A stretch of DNA of 28,198 bases. Origin: CF-113 sp035308345 (lineage in GTDB: Bacteria; Chloroflexota; Ktedonobacteria; Ktedonobacterales; Ktedonobacteraceae). Every line of letters begins with the position of its first letter. The first letter of the stretch is position 1. Location of the stretch: NCBI GenBank assembly GCA_035308345.1, contig DATGGW010000430.1:1-28198 (forward strand). The letters are read 5' to 3'. The notes beneath the pieces are model-generated. The model did not search any database and was not told the origin of the DNA. It worked only from the letters and a program-made list of their open reading frames with translations. Made by a program: the position numbers and the translations under genes. This document shows positions 1-6,911 of this stretch, piece after piece.

Positions 1-2
1 AA

Positions 3-194
3 ATGCACCGCGACATCTGCCTCACCAACAGCGAAACCATCACCCGCTGGCTCGCCGATTACATCTCCGCCCTCAGCACCCTGCGCGACCGCATCTCCGC
101 CCACGACACCACCCTCATTGAAGTCTTCACCCAGGCCCAAAAACAGCGCCTCGCCTGGCAAGAAGCCCAGGAAAACCCCAAAAAAACCGAATGA
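3..194 (+). CDS. tyrA: Prephenate dehydrogenase, C-terminal fragment (partial)
   Basis: Only the last 63 residues are inside the window; the gene enters from the left edge, so the internal ATG at position 3 is not its start. The opening MHRDICLTNSETI, followed by an amphipathic helix with the pattern LxxLRDxI and a final KQRLAWQ, resembles the C-terminal helical dimerisation region of TyrA-type prephenate dehydrogenases, which convert prephenate to 4-hydroxyphenylpyruvate in tyrosine synthesis. The catalytic and NAD-binding parts are not visible, so the call rests on the tail alone. The last residues (NPKKTE) are low-complexity and polar. No clear terminator follows; the next gene starts 96 bases downstream. 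Confidence 0.65.
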   Translation: MHRDICLTNSETITRWLADYISALSTLRDRISAHDTTLIEVFTQAQKQRLAWQEAQENPKKTE

Positions 195-290
195 CGCCAC
201 CATTTTGTCGATTCGATGACCCGCATCTCGTCGTTCTAATAGATAGGCGGAATATCTCGCCCCATATCTTGTAAAAAGGAGACCAATCCC

Positions 291-638
291 GTGCGTTACA
301 TGCTATTAATCTACGGCAGCGAAGAGGCTCTCGCCCGCATGACTCAAGAAGAGCACGCAGCGGTGATGCAGGGTCACAGCACATTCGCTCAAGAGGCGCT
401 GCAGCGCGGCATCCTCACAGGCGGAGCACCCCTCCAGCCCACCAGCACAGCCACGACGGTCCGTGTTCGCAAGGGCAAAAAGATGATCACCGACGGCCCA
501 TTCGCCGAAACAAAAGAACAGCTTGCCGGTACCTACATCCTCGATTGCAAGGACCTGACTGAAGCTATCGAGTTGGCCGCAAAGATCCCCAATGCCCGGT
601 ATGGCTCCATCGAAATCCGCCCCATCATGGAATTGTAG
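291..638 (+). CDS. YCII-related (DGPF domain) protein
   Basis: A 115-residue protein with the hallmarks of the YCII-related/DGPF family: N-terminal MRYMLLIYGSEE, central ITDGPFAETKEQLAGTYIL, and a C-terminal segment on isolated genes and their families' usual small ferredoxin-like fold. The DGPF motif at about residues 67-70 and the ETKE segment following it are diagnostic. The biochemical role of this family is poorly defined; it is often encoded beside ECF sigma factors or SRPBCC proteins, and here an SRPBCC protein follows 43 bases later. The start is GTG at 291, chosen because AAGGAG lies 9 bases upstream and the family begins at this Met-Arg-Tyr. No ECF sigma factor is visible in the window. 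Confidence 0.88.
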   Translation: MRYMLLIYGSEEALARMTQEEHAAVMQGHSTFAQEALQRGILTGGAPLQPTSTATTVRVRKGKKMITDGPFAETKEQLAGTYILDCKDLTEAIELAAKIPNARYGSIEIRPIMEL

Positions 639-681
639 CCCGCAATTAGCAGTATTTTCAGTATCCGATAGGAGAAAAACA

Positions 682-1122
682 ATGGCTCATGCAGAATCAA
701 CCATCACCATTCACCGGCCTGTTGACGAGGTATTCGAATTTGTCCTGGATGGCACCAATAACCCCAAATGGCGACCCGCAGTCCTGGACATTCAACGCGT
801 GCCGGGCAAACCATCAGACGTCGGAGCAGTTTACAAGCAGGGTCTGAAAGGTCCTGGCGGCAGGCGCATCGACGGCGACTATGAGATCACCGAGTGCCAG
901 CCCAATCAGTTCATCAAGTTTCAAGTCATCGCTGGCCCCGCAAGACCCACCGGCGCCTTCAGATTCGAATCCACCGGCAACTCGACTCAAGTGACATTCA
1001 CACTAGATCTCGCATCAAAAGGCTTTGCCAGGCTCATGGAGCCCATGATCACCCAGACCATGCGAAGCGAAGTCGCCACCCTCGCCAACTTGAAATCCTA
1101 TTTGGAAGCTCTCAACACTTGA
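682..1122 (+). CDS. SRPBCC-family (START/Bet v 1-like) protein
   Basis: A 146-residue protein beginning MAHAESTITIHRPVDEVFEFVLD, the typical first strand and helix of polyketide cyclase/SRPBCC proteins, with a conserved Trp (NPKWRPAVLD) and the family's C-terminal long helix (MITQTMRSEVATLANLKSYLEA). These proteins form a hydrophobic cavity that binds small ligands; the ligand here cannot be read from sequence. The open frame extends upstream to 592, but ATG 682 is preferred because AGGAG lies 7 bases before it and the homologous core starts there. It follows the DGPF gene closely and is probably co-transcribed with it. Confidence 0.85.
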   Translation: MAHAESTITIHRPVDEVFEFVLDGTNNPKWRPAVLDIQRVPGKPSDVGAVYKQGLKGPGGRRIDGDYEITECQPNQFIKFQVIAGPARPTGAFRFESTGNSTQVTFTLDLASKGFARLMEPMITQTMRSEVATLANLKSYLEALNT

Positions 1123-1146
1123 CAATTCACCCCCCACGTTGTACCG

Positions 1147-1479
1147 TATACTCAACCCGATCAACAGACAGGAGACGACAGTGAGAACTTTCATCTAACG
1201 CATATCCAGCGTGCGTAACGCAATACATCATAACGCAGCGCCATCTTTATGTGGCGTCTATGTGTGCATGTACCGCTGTTTTACGCGTGAGGAGACGACT
1301 CGATGAAAGGGATTTGCATTGTTGTTGCCCGTTATCGCATCCGCGCTTACACTTTCGCCGCAACACATCTAACTTTCTCGCAATAATGCACAGCGCTTGT
1401 CCTGTGAAAATCTCTCCCCTTATGCCATTAAGCGGCCAGCACAGCCTACTTCACACGAACTAAAAACCAGGAGTTTTGT
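1147..1479 (+). promoter_or_regulatory. Long hflX leader with two possible small upstream ORFs
   Basis: A TATACT box at 1147-1152 is a possible -10; the only TTGACA nearby (1119-1124) is 22 bases away, too far for a standard promoter, so the promoter call is weak. If used, it gives a leader of about 320 bases before hflX. Two small reading frames follow the identical 10-base string AGGAGACGAC (1170-1179 and 1290-1299, exactly 120 bases apart): a 5-codon GTG frame at 1181-1198 and a 27-codon ATG frame at 1303-1386. I see no T-tract terminator in this leader. Confidence 0.4.
1303..1386 (+). CDS. Candidate 27-residue upstream ORF in hflX leader
   Basis: ATG 1303 follows GAGGAG by 8 bases and reads 27 codons to TAA at 1384. 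The peptide begins MKGICIVVARYRIRAYTF, is basic in the middle (RYRIR) and has no recognisable domain. It ends 93 bases before the hflX start. HflX is a ribosome-rescue GTPase, and in some bacteria antibiotic-response genes, including hflX-type genes, are controlled by translated upstream ORFs; that analogy is the only reason to suspect function. The good ribosome-binding site is visible in the sequence; expression and role are inference. Confidence 0.35.
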   Translation: MKGICIVVARYRIRAYTFAATHLTFSQ

Positions 1480-2814
1480 ATGCTCGAACAAAATACCAAC
1501 CTCGCAGGAGAGGAGCAACGATCAGGCGTATTGCTCTCAAGCGCTCCGGAGCGCGCCATCATCGTCGGTGTCGACATGCCCGGCAACGATTGGCCCGTTG
1601 AAGAATCGCTCGATGAGTTGCAACAACTGGCGCGCACTGCCGGCGTATACAGCGTTGATCGCGTCATCCAGCGCCTGCCGAAGCCGCATCCCGGCACGCT
1701 GCTCGGCTCAGGCAAAATCAAAGAAATCGCAGAGTTAGCGCGTTTCCACAACTGCGACGCCGTGATTTTTGACCTCGAACTCTCTCCCAGCCAGCTTCGT
1801 AACCTCGAACGCGAACTGGAAACGCAGGTGCTTGACCGCACCGCGCTGATCCTCATCATCTTCGCGCAGAGGGCGCGTACCAAAGAGGGACGCCTGCAAG
1901 TCGAACTGGCACAGATCGAGTACGACCTGCCGCGCATAGCCCGCCAGTGGTCCCACCTCTCGCGCCAGAAGGGCAGTGTGCAGCAGCGCGGCGAAGGTGA
2001 AAAGCAGATCGAAGTTGACCGCCGCATGCTGCGCCGCCAGAAAGGCGCGCTCGAAGAAGAACTGGAGCACGTGCGCACCCATCGCCAGTTGCACCGCGAC
2101 CATCGCAAATACTCCGGCGCGCCCGTTATTGCGCTGGTTGGCTATACCAACGCCGGCAAATCCACCCTGCTCAATCAGTTCGCAGGCGCAAAAACGCTGG
2201 CCGAGGACAGGCTATTCGCCACGCTTGACCCAACCACGCGCCGCGCTCGCCTCAACGGAGGCCAGGAACTGCTGCTCACCGATACCGTCGGCTTCGTGCA
2301 GCGCCTGCCCACCACCCTGGTAGCCGCCTTTCGCGCCACGCTAGAAGAGGTAGCCGAGGCCGACCTACTCGTCCACGTTGTCGACGCCTCCAGCCCCTCC
2401 ATGCAGCGCCAGGTGGAAGCCGTCGATCAAGTCTTGCAAGAAATCGGCGCAGGTGAGCGCCCCATGGTGATCGCCCTGAACAAAGTCGACAAACTCCCCT
2501 GCGACGCGCCCATATCCCTGGAAGGCGCGGCAGCCAGCCTGCCGACCGTGCGTATCTCCGCCCTCGACGGCACAGGCATCGACGATCTCCTGCTCTGCAT
2601 CAGCGAAAGCCTGCTCTCCCAGTTCGTCTCCCTCGACGTCCTCATCCCCTACAATAAAGGAGAACTCGTGGCGCAATTCCACCAGTATGGCGTTATCGAA
2701 GACGAACTCTACGAAGAAACAGGCACCCGCCTGCGCGGCCACATGCCCCAAAACCACAGCGGCCCTTTCATCCCCTTCCAACAGCGCAACCGCATGGGCG
2801 GGGGCGGACGATGA
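1480..2814 (+). CDS. hflX: GTPase HflX
   Basis: A 444-residue protein with full HflX architecture. The N-terminal HflX domain (about 25-215) includes the glycine-rich segment PHPGTLLGSGKIKEI and the segment ELSPSQLRNLE, followed by a charged coiled-coil linker (about 170-210) with the RGEGEKQIEVDRR motif. The GTPase domain has G1 GYTNAGKST (221-229), G3 DTVGF (268-272) and G4 NKVD (334-337). HflX binds the 50S subunit and splits stalled or stress-damaged 70S ribosomes. ATG 1480 is supported by AGGAG 6 bases upstream. The gene stands behind a long leader (see separate entry). The C-terminal end (MGGGGR) runs into a GC-rich intergenic repeat at 2815-2930. Confidence 0.95.
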   Translation: MLEQNTNLAGEEQRSGVLLSSAPERAIIVGVDMPGNDWPVEESLDELQQLARTAGVYSVDRVIQRLPKPHPGTLLGSGKIKEIAELARFHNCDAVIFDLELSPSQLRNLERELETQVLDRTALILIIFAQRARTKEGRLQVELAQIEYDLPRIARQWSHLSRQKGSVQQRGEGEKQIEVDRRMLRRQKGALEEELEHVRTHRQLHRDHRKYSGAPVIALVGYTNAGKSTLLNQFAGAKTLAEDRLFATLDPTTRRARLNGGQELLLTDTVGFVQRLPTTLVAAFRATLEEVAEADLLVHVVDASSPSMQRQVEAVDQVLQEIGAGERPMVIALNKVDKLPCDAPISLEGAAASLPTVRISALDGTGIDDLLLCISESLLSQFVSLDVLIPYNKGELVAQFHQYGVIEDELYEETGTRLRGHMPQNHSGPFIPFQQRNRMGGGGR

Positions 2815-2866
2815 CGCGGGGAGGGGGCGCTTGCGCTCCCCTCGTCCCCCTCCTGGGAACCATTAC

Positions 2867-2930
2867 CGTAGTCATTGTAAGGGCGGGAGCGGATGTAGGG
2901 CAGGGTGGAGACCCTTGCGGTCGCCCTCCT
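2867..2930 (+). repeat. Intergenic REP-like repeat, copy 1
   Basis: A segment of about 60 bases between hflX and the FAD oxidoreductase gene. It opens with CGTAGTCATTGTAAGGGCGG and closes with GAGACCCTTGCGGTCGCCCT. The same opening and closing blocks recur in the same order and spacing at 6848-6911. The closing block is the recurrent palindrome of this window: arms close to GGGCGACC and GGTCGCCC around a five-base loop CTTGC. Here the left arm is imperfect (GGAGACC). Confidence 0.8.
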
Positions 2931-2953
2931 CCCCCAATAGAAAGGATCACCAT

Positions 2954-4123
2954 ATGCCATCAACACACACCGAAATCGCCATAATCGGCGGCGGCGTCAT
3001 CGGCAACGCCATCGCCTATCACCTCGCGCGACAGGACCGGAAGACGCTCGTCATCGAGCAGGCAGAGATTGCCAGCGAACCGGCGGCATCATGGGCCAGC
3101 GCGGGCGGCGTGCGCAGACAGGGACGACACCCGGCAGAAGCGCAGCTCGCAAGCGAGGCCATCAAACGCTGGGAAACATTAGAGCAAGAACTGGCAGCCG
3201 ACCTCCACTATCGCCAGTGCGGTCAATTGCTGCTGGCAGAAAATGACGCCGAGGCAGCGCAACTGCTCGCTTATGTGCATCAGCAGCAAGCGATGGGTTT
3301 CAGCGACGTGCGCTTGTTAAACCGGCAAGAAGCCCTTGAGCTTGTACCAGGACTGAATGAGCGCGTCGTCGCGGGCAGCTACAGTCCCGCTGACGGGCAG
3401 GCCAGTCCGCCGCGCACCACTCGCGCTTTCGCACTGGCCGCGCAGCGTCTCGGCGCAACTTATTGGACCGCAACCGCCTCGCTCGCCCTGCATACCACCG
3501 CCAGCCGCGTAACTGGGATACACACCACACGCGGTGAAGTCGAAGCCGACCATATCGTGCTGGCCGCGGGCGCGTGGAGCAATGAACTGGCGCTTACAGC
3601 CGGATTGCGCCTGCCCATACGTACCCTCGCTTTACAGATGCTGCTATCCACTCCCGCGCAGCCAGGCATGCTGCGGCCAGTCATCGGCGCGCTTGGCCGC
3701 CAACTTTCCCTGAAACAGCTTGATGACGACGCATTTTTCATCGGCGGCGGCTGGCTCGGCGATGCAGCCCCCGACCGGCGCGCCTACACCATGCGCCCAT
3801 CCAGCATACAGGGCAACTGGCTAACCGCCTGCGAATTGCTACCGGCAGTAGGAGAACAGAGCATCGCGCGCTCCTGGTGCGGACTGGAAGCGCAAAGCAT
3901 CGATGACATCCCGTTTATAGGCGCCGCGCCGGGCCTGGACGGTCTCACCCTCGCGCTGGGCTTTTCCGGGCACGGCTTCGCCATTGCGCCCGCCGTTGGT
4001 CGCGCGGTAGCAGACCTCATCAATGGTCAACCTACCACAGAGTTAGAGGGATTGAGCCCGGTACGCATGGCGCGCTTCGACCCGCAACAAGTGGCACAAT
4101 TTATCAGCACGCCCCCACAATAA
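2954..4123 (+). CDS. FAD-dependent oxidoreductase, DAO family
   Basis: A 389-residue protein of the D-amino-acid oxidase/glycine oxidase/sarcosine oxidase beta-subunit family. The N-terminal dinucleotide fold EIAIIGGGVIGNAIAYHLA has GxGxxG at about residues 12-17, followed by an acidic strand end (LVIEQ) that would hold the FAD ribose. The C-terminal segment LALGFSGHGFAIAPAVGRA is the family's second FAD contact. Such enzymes oxidise amines of small amino or imino acids, producing imine and, in oxidases, peroxide; the substrate here cannot be assigned. The frame stays open upstream into hflX (to 2687), but that part is encoded by the repeat; ATG 2954, with AAAGGA 7 bases upstream, begins exactly at the conserved fold. 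Confidence 0.88.
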   Translation: MPSTHTEIAIIGGGVIGNAIAYHLARQDRKTLVIEQAEIASEPAASWASAGGVRRQGRHPAEAQLASEAIKRWETLEQELAADLHYRQCGQLLLAENDAEAAQLLAYVHQQQAMGFSDVRLLNRQEALELVPGLNERVVAGSYSPADGQASPPRTTRAFALAAQRLGATYWTATASLALHTTASRVTGIHTTRGEVEADHIVLAAGAWSNELALTAGLRLPIRTLALQMLLSTPAQPGMLRPVIGALGRQLSLKQLDDDAFFIGGGWLGDAAPDRRAYTMRPSSIQGNWLTACELLPAVGEQSIARSWCGLEAQSIDDIPFIGAAPGLDGLTLALGFSGHGFAIAPAVGRAVADLINGQPTTELEGLSPVRMARFDPQQVAQFISTPPQ

Positions 4124-4148
4124 CGATTTCCTCTTCCCTCCAAATACA

Positions 4149-4178
4149 TTGACACAACCACACTTTTTTTGCTTTAAT
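4149..4178 (+). promoter_or_regulatory. Sigma70-type promoter for the small gene at 4243
   Basis: TTGACA at 4149-4154 and TTTAAT at 4173-4178 are separated by 18 bases that include a T7 run. The match is six of six and five of six to consensus. The expected start of transcription near 4185 leaves a leader of about 55 bases before the gene. Confidence 0.6.
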
Positions 4179-4242
4179 TAGCAGTAAGCAATATCCTATT
4201 TCAACGGACGCCGCAAACAGCGTTCAGAACGAGAAAAGCGTG

Positions 4243-4515
4243 ATGCAACACATGCCTGCACAGGAAGAGACAGAACGAGAGTACCACGACGGCTACAGTC
4301 GCATAATGGCCTTCGCCGCCTACGCGCGCACCAGAGGCTGGCGTTTAAGCGATCGTCAACTGGTACATGAGATCACCCAGCGCGAACGAGCAGCCCACAT
4401 TCGCGAGAAAAGCTCGCTGCCTCTCGTCGGTGTCGGCACACGCTCCGCCGCCTACAATCGCGGCCAGGCCGACGCGCTGCGAGCAATCCTCAAAGGCCAG
4501 CGCGAAGGCAATTAA
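4243..4515 (+). CDS. Small hypothetical protein
   Basis: I do not recognise this 90-residue protein. It begins MQHMPAQEETEREYHDGYSRIMAFAAYARTRGW, is mostly helical in character, strongly charged, and has no signal peptide, membrane segment or cysteine. The middle (RLSDRQLVHEITQRERAA) and the C-terminal AAYNRGQADALRAILKG look like two amphipathic helices. A GTG immediately before the ATG (4240) could also start it; no strong ribosome-binding site decides between them. It has its own consensus-like promoter. Its stop codon overlaps the stop of the convergent gene at 4512-5129 within the four bases TTAA, which supports both reading frames being real. Confidence 0.6.
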   Translation: MQHMPAQEETEREYHDGYSRIMAFAAYARTRGWRLSDRQLVHEITQRERAAHIREKSSLPLVGVGTRSAAYNRGQADALRAILKGQREGN

Positions 4516-5129
4516 ATCGCGGCCAACCGTTGGCGCGCCTCCTCAACAGTCATCGGCACATTATATATCGGCGAACCCGGCTGTTGCAGGCGGCCTCCTT
4601 CATGCAGAAACCCCGTATCGACTGCCGCGAAGCCAATCTCCTCGATCAACCGCGCGACAACAGCCTTAGCCTCGGAATCATCCCCGGCGACAAAGAGCAC
4701 CAGGCGCTCCTTTTCAGCAGAACGACCACCCGTGCGCAGCGTCTCAAAATACATCGTATTGAAAGCCTTTACCAGGCGCGCCCCCGGAAGCTGTCTTGAA
4801 ACCTCCTCGCTCGACGTACTATCGCCCAGATCGACCACACCGCCCTGCGCGTAGGGATTCATGGCGTCAATCACAATCTTATCCTCAAAAAGCTGCGCCG
4901 CCGGTAACGTACCGCGTTTCGTCCACGGCACCGCGATCAAAACAACTTCACCGAACTTCACCGCATCCTCGTTAGTTACCGCTCGCACATTCGCACCCAG
5001 TGACTTCACCAGCGACTCAAGCGACTCCGGCCCCTTCGAATTACCGATCGCCACAGCGTGACCAGCCTTCGCAAAAAGTTCCGCAGCCGTAGCGCCAATA
5101 CGCCCGGCACCCACAATACCAATCTTCAT
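4512..5129 (-). CDS. NADPH-dependent F420 reductase-like oxidoreductase
   Basis: A 205-residue protein of the NADP oxidoreductase/coenzyme F420-dependent family. The N-terminal MKIGIVGAGRIGATAAELFAKAGH carries GxGxxG (about 7-12), and IGNSKGPESL contains the Ser that commonly contacts the NADP 2'-phosphate. KIVIDAMNPYA and LVKAFNTMYFETL are conserved blocks of the family, the latter close to the F420 or substrate face. Members either transfer hydride between NADP and F420 or act on other substrates, and the sequence alone does not settle which. A GAGGAG lies 11 bases before the ATG. It converges on the small gene at 4243 with overlapping stop codons. Confidence 0.85.
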   Translation of the reverse strand: MKIGIVGAGRIGATAAELFAKAGHAVAIGNSKGPESLESLVKSLGANVRAVTNEDAVKFGEVVLIAVPWTKRGTLPAAQLFEDKIVIDAMNPYAQGGVVDLGDSTSSEEVSRQLPGARLVKAFNTMYFETLRTGGRSAEKERLVLFVAGDDSEAKAVVARLIEEIGFAAVDTGFLHEGGRLQQPGSPIYNVPMTVEEARQRLAAI

Positions 5130-5388
5130 GTACTTCTCTACTCCTCATTCTTATCATCAGAAAACAACATTGAAACGTACCGAGAGCAGACCCGAGTCCC
5201 CTCAACCCCAGCCATTCACGATTCAGCCTCTCCGGTATATACTCACATTCCACATAACAATGCTGCCTGAAGATAAAATTCCACATTATGCCGGTCGCGA
5301 TATCCCTCTCTGCAATATTAATATCCCTCACGAGTCTTGTCCTCGGTTCTCTCAATGCGCGCCTGGCCCATGCCACTCGTTGTTTTAG
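5130..5388. other. Intergenic region without recognisable gene
   Basis: Between the F420-type oxidoreductase and the transposase remnant I see no convincing coding sequence, hairpin or promoter on either strand beyond the oxidoreductase ribosome-binding site at about 5141-5146. Short open frames here have no ribosome-binding site and no recognisable product. The upstream part of the decayed transposase may once have extended into it. Confidence 0.4.
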
Positions 5389-5880
5389 AGCCAACTCCAG
5401 CGTAACGAGCAAACTCGGCAAGGGCCGCAACTTGCGGCGCACACCCCTCATTGGAATCGACTCCTGGCTACGCTGCGGGAGAGCCCCGCTCCCATCAGAG
5501 GCAAGGCTGAGCGAGCACAAGTTATTCCAGAGGCTCCGTTGCAAGACTTCTCTGCGAAAGATACGGTCTGGCTCTTTGTTCGTACCCCTTCTGATCTTGA
5601 TGAGACCGAGAGACAAGACCTCGCTGTCATTTGTCAGGCGAGTCCGACGGCCAACATGATGTATGAACTGGTCCAGGATTTCATGAACATGCTTCGTCAT
5701 CGGAAGGGAGAACATCTTGAGGATTGGCTCAGATCAGCACGAGAGAGTCACATTAAAGAGCTTCAGCGCTTCGTCCGCAGCATTGAACGAGACAAAGCTG
5801 CCGTACTGGCAGGTCTGACCTTGCTTCATAGCATGGAATTGTCGAGGGAAAAGTGAATAAATTAAAGCTCATCAAGCGCA
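5389..5880 (+). pseudogene. Decayed ISL3-family transposase, C-terminal part
   Basis: A frame open from 5389 to 5856 reads through LATLRESPAPIRGKAERAQV, DTVWLFVRTPSDLDETE, a segment rich in helix formers (NMMYELVQDFMNMLRHRKGE) and RFVRSIERDKAAVLAGLTLL. This order is that of the C-terminal DDE region of ISL3-type transposases. Right after TLL the frame is broken: in the next frame the sequence continues GIVEGKVNKLKLIKRMG, which matches the invariant NG-VEG-NKLKLIKR block containing the last catalytic Glu. The upstream two-thirds of the transposase is missing and the family end after KRMG is replaced by repeat DNA. No terminal inverted repeats are visible, so it is a dead remnant. The family call is from remembered motifs and should be moderately secure. 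Confidence 0.7.
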
Positions 5881-5907
5881 TGGGATCCGGCTTCTCTCCG
5901 TATGCGT

Positions 5908-6080
5908 GGTGACCCTTGCGGTCGCCCTCCGGCTTCTCTCCGTCAGGGTACGGGCGTGGGCTTGTCCCCGCCCTGGTCGCTCGTATAGGGTAGGGGCGTG
6001 CAGGGTACGGGCGCGGGCTTGTCCCCGCCCTGGTCGCTTCGTCCTCGTGCTCTTGGTCCCCGCCCTGGTCGCTCGTGCAA
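5908..6080 (+). repeat. Block of GC-rich intergenic repeats
   Basis: It starts with a copy of the CCCTTGCGGTCGCCCT repeat (5908-5928). Then comes a 38-base unit in two direct copies (5944-5981 and 6001-6038) that differ at one base; the unit opens with CAGGGTACGGGCG and ends CCCCGCCCTGGTCGCT. A truncated third copy (GTCCCCGCCCTGGTCGCT) lies at 6056-6073. The same unit recurs at 11161-11192. The block separates the transposase remnant from the endonuclease III promoter. Confidence 0.8.
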
Positions 6081-6129
6081 AAAAACCGCACTCAAGCGCC
6101 CCCGGCATCATCGGCTCAACCCAAAAATG

Positions 6130-6138
6130 TGCTATAAT
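6130..6138 (+). promoter_or_regulatory. Extended -10 promoter for endonuclease III
   Basis: TGC immediately precedes a perfect TATAAT (6133-6138), which is an extended -10 arrangement that does not need a good -35; none is visible 16-18 bases upstream. Transcription would begin near 6145, about 20 bases before the ATG of the gene. Confidence 0.6.
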
Positions 6139-6164
6139 AACCACAAAAAAGACGAGTGTAATCG

Positions 6165-6842
6165 ATGAATCAAGTCACATCATCAACCTACGCGGGCCCA
6201 CCGTCAGGATCACCTGAACAGGTAACAGCCATCATCGCGGAACTGCGCCGCCTGTACCCCGACGCGAAGTGTTCGCTCAACTTCACCAACCCGCTCGAAT
6301 TACTGGTTGCCACACAGCTTTCCGCCCAGTGTACCGATGAGCGCGTCAATATCGTCACAGTCGATCTTTTCAAGAAGTATCGCCGCGTGGAAGATTATGC
6401 CACCGTCAACCTGGAAGAACTGGAAAAGGACATCAAATCAACCGGCTTTTACCACAACAAAGCGAAGAATATTCGCGCCGCCGCCCAGCGCATGATTACC
6501 AACTACGGCGGCGAAGTACCGCGCGCGATGCAGGATATCTTATCGCTGCCCGGCGTAGCGCGCAAAACCGCTAACGTCGTGCTTGGCAACGCCTTTGGCA
6601 TCGTCGAGGGCTTTGTAGTTGATACACACGTAGGACGCCTGGCGCGGCGCTTTGGCTGGACAAACAGTGAAGACCCCGTAAAAGTCGAACAGGATTTGAT
6701 GCGCATCATACCCCGCCAGGACTGGCTTGACCTCTCCCACCTGCTGATCTTCCACGGGCGCGCCACCTGCGCAGCCCGCAAACCCCTCTGCGCGCAATGC
6801 TCCTTATCAATCTTCTGTCCCTCCGCTCTCCTCACCTCATAA
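6165..6842 (+). CDS. nth: Endonuclease III, DNA glycosylase/AP lyase
   Basis: A 225-residue protein with the complete HhH-GPD and iron-sulphur layout. The helix-hairpin-helix LPGVARKTANVVL holds catalytic Lys134; the catalytic Asp is Asp153 in VVDTHVGRLARRFG. Four cysteines spaced C-x6-C-x2-C-x5-C (202, 209, 212, 218) bind the 4Fe-4S cluster. The enzyme removes oxidised pyrimidines and nicks the abasic site in base-excision repair. The N-terminal 15 residues are Ser/Pro/Gly-rich and precede the conserved core. ATG 6165 follows a promoter only about 27 bases away. The gene ends 10 bases before the tail of the convergent acyltransferase gene. Confidence 0.95.
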   Translation: MNQVTSSTYAGPPSGSPEQVTAIIAELRRLYPDAKCSLNFTNPLELLVATQLSAQCTDERVNIVTVDLFKKYRRVEDYATVNLEELEKDIKSTGFYHNKAKNIRAAAQRMITNYGGEVPRAMQDILSLPGVARKTANVVLGNAFGIVEGFVVDTHVGRLARRFGWTNSEDPVKVEQDLMRIIPRQDWLDLSHLLIFHGRATCAARKPLCAQCSLSIFCPSALLTS

Positions 6843-6847
6843 CCCGT

Positions 6848-6911
6848 CGTAGTCATTGTAAGGGCGGGGGCGGTTGAGTGGATGGGTGGAGACCCTTGCG
6901 GTCGCCCTCTC
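6848..6911 (+). repeat. REP-like repeat, copy 2, reaching into the plsC 3' end
   Basis: It shares the opening CGTAGTCATTGTAAGGGCGG and the closing GGTGGAGACCCTTGCGGTCGCCCT blocks with 2867-2930. On the minus strand it forms the last codons of the acyltransferase gene (stop at 6853), so a normally intergenic repeat is translated here as the Pro-rich end of the protein. Confidence 0.75.

Noticed and set aside
1119..1152. TTGACA...TATACT as a standard promoter
   Set aside because: The spacer is 22 bases, well outside 16-19. TATACT alone may still serve as a -10, so it is only mentioned as weak.
2687..2953. N-terminal extension of the FAD oxidoreductase
   Set aside because: The upstream in-frame codons overlap hflX and translate the intergenic repeat; the FAD-binding fold begins right after ATG 2954, which has a ribosome-binding site.
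5041..5715. Long minus-strand open frame of 224 codons
   Set aside because: It lies antisense to the 5' end of the F420-type oxidoreductase and the transposase remnant, has no recognisable domain, and has a composition typical of a shadow frame.
5944..6073. CRISPR-like array
   Set aside because: There are only two full units and one partial, the spacing is irregular, intervening DNA is made of related repeats, and no cas gene is visible.
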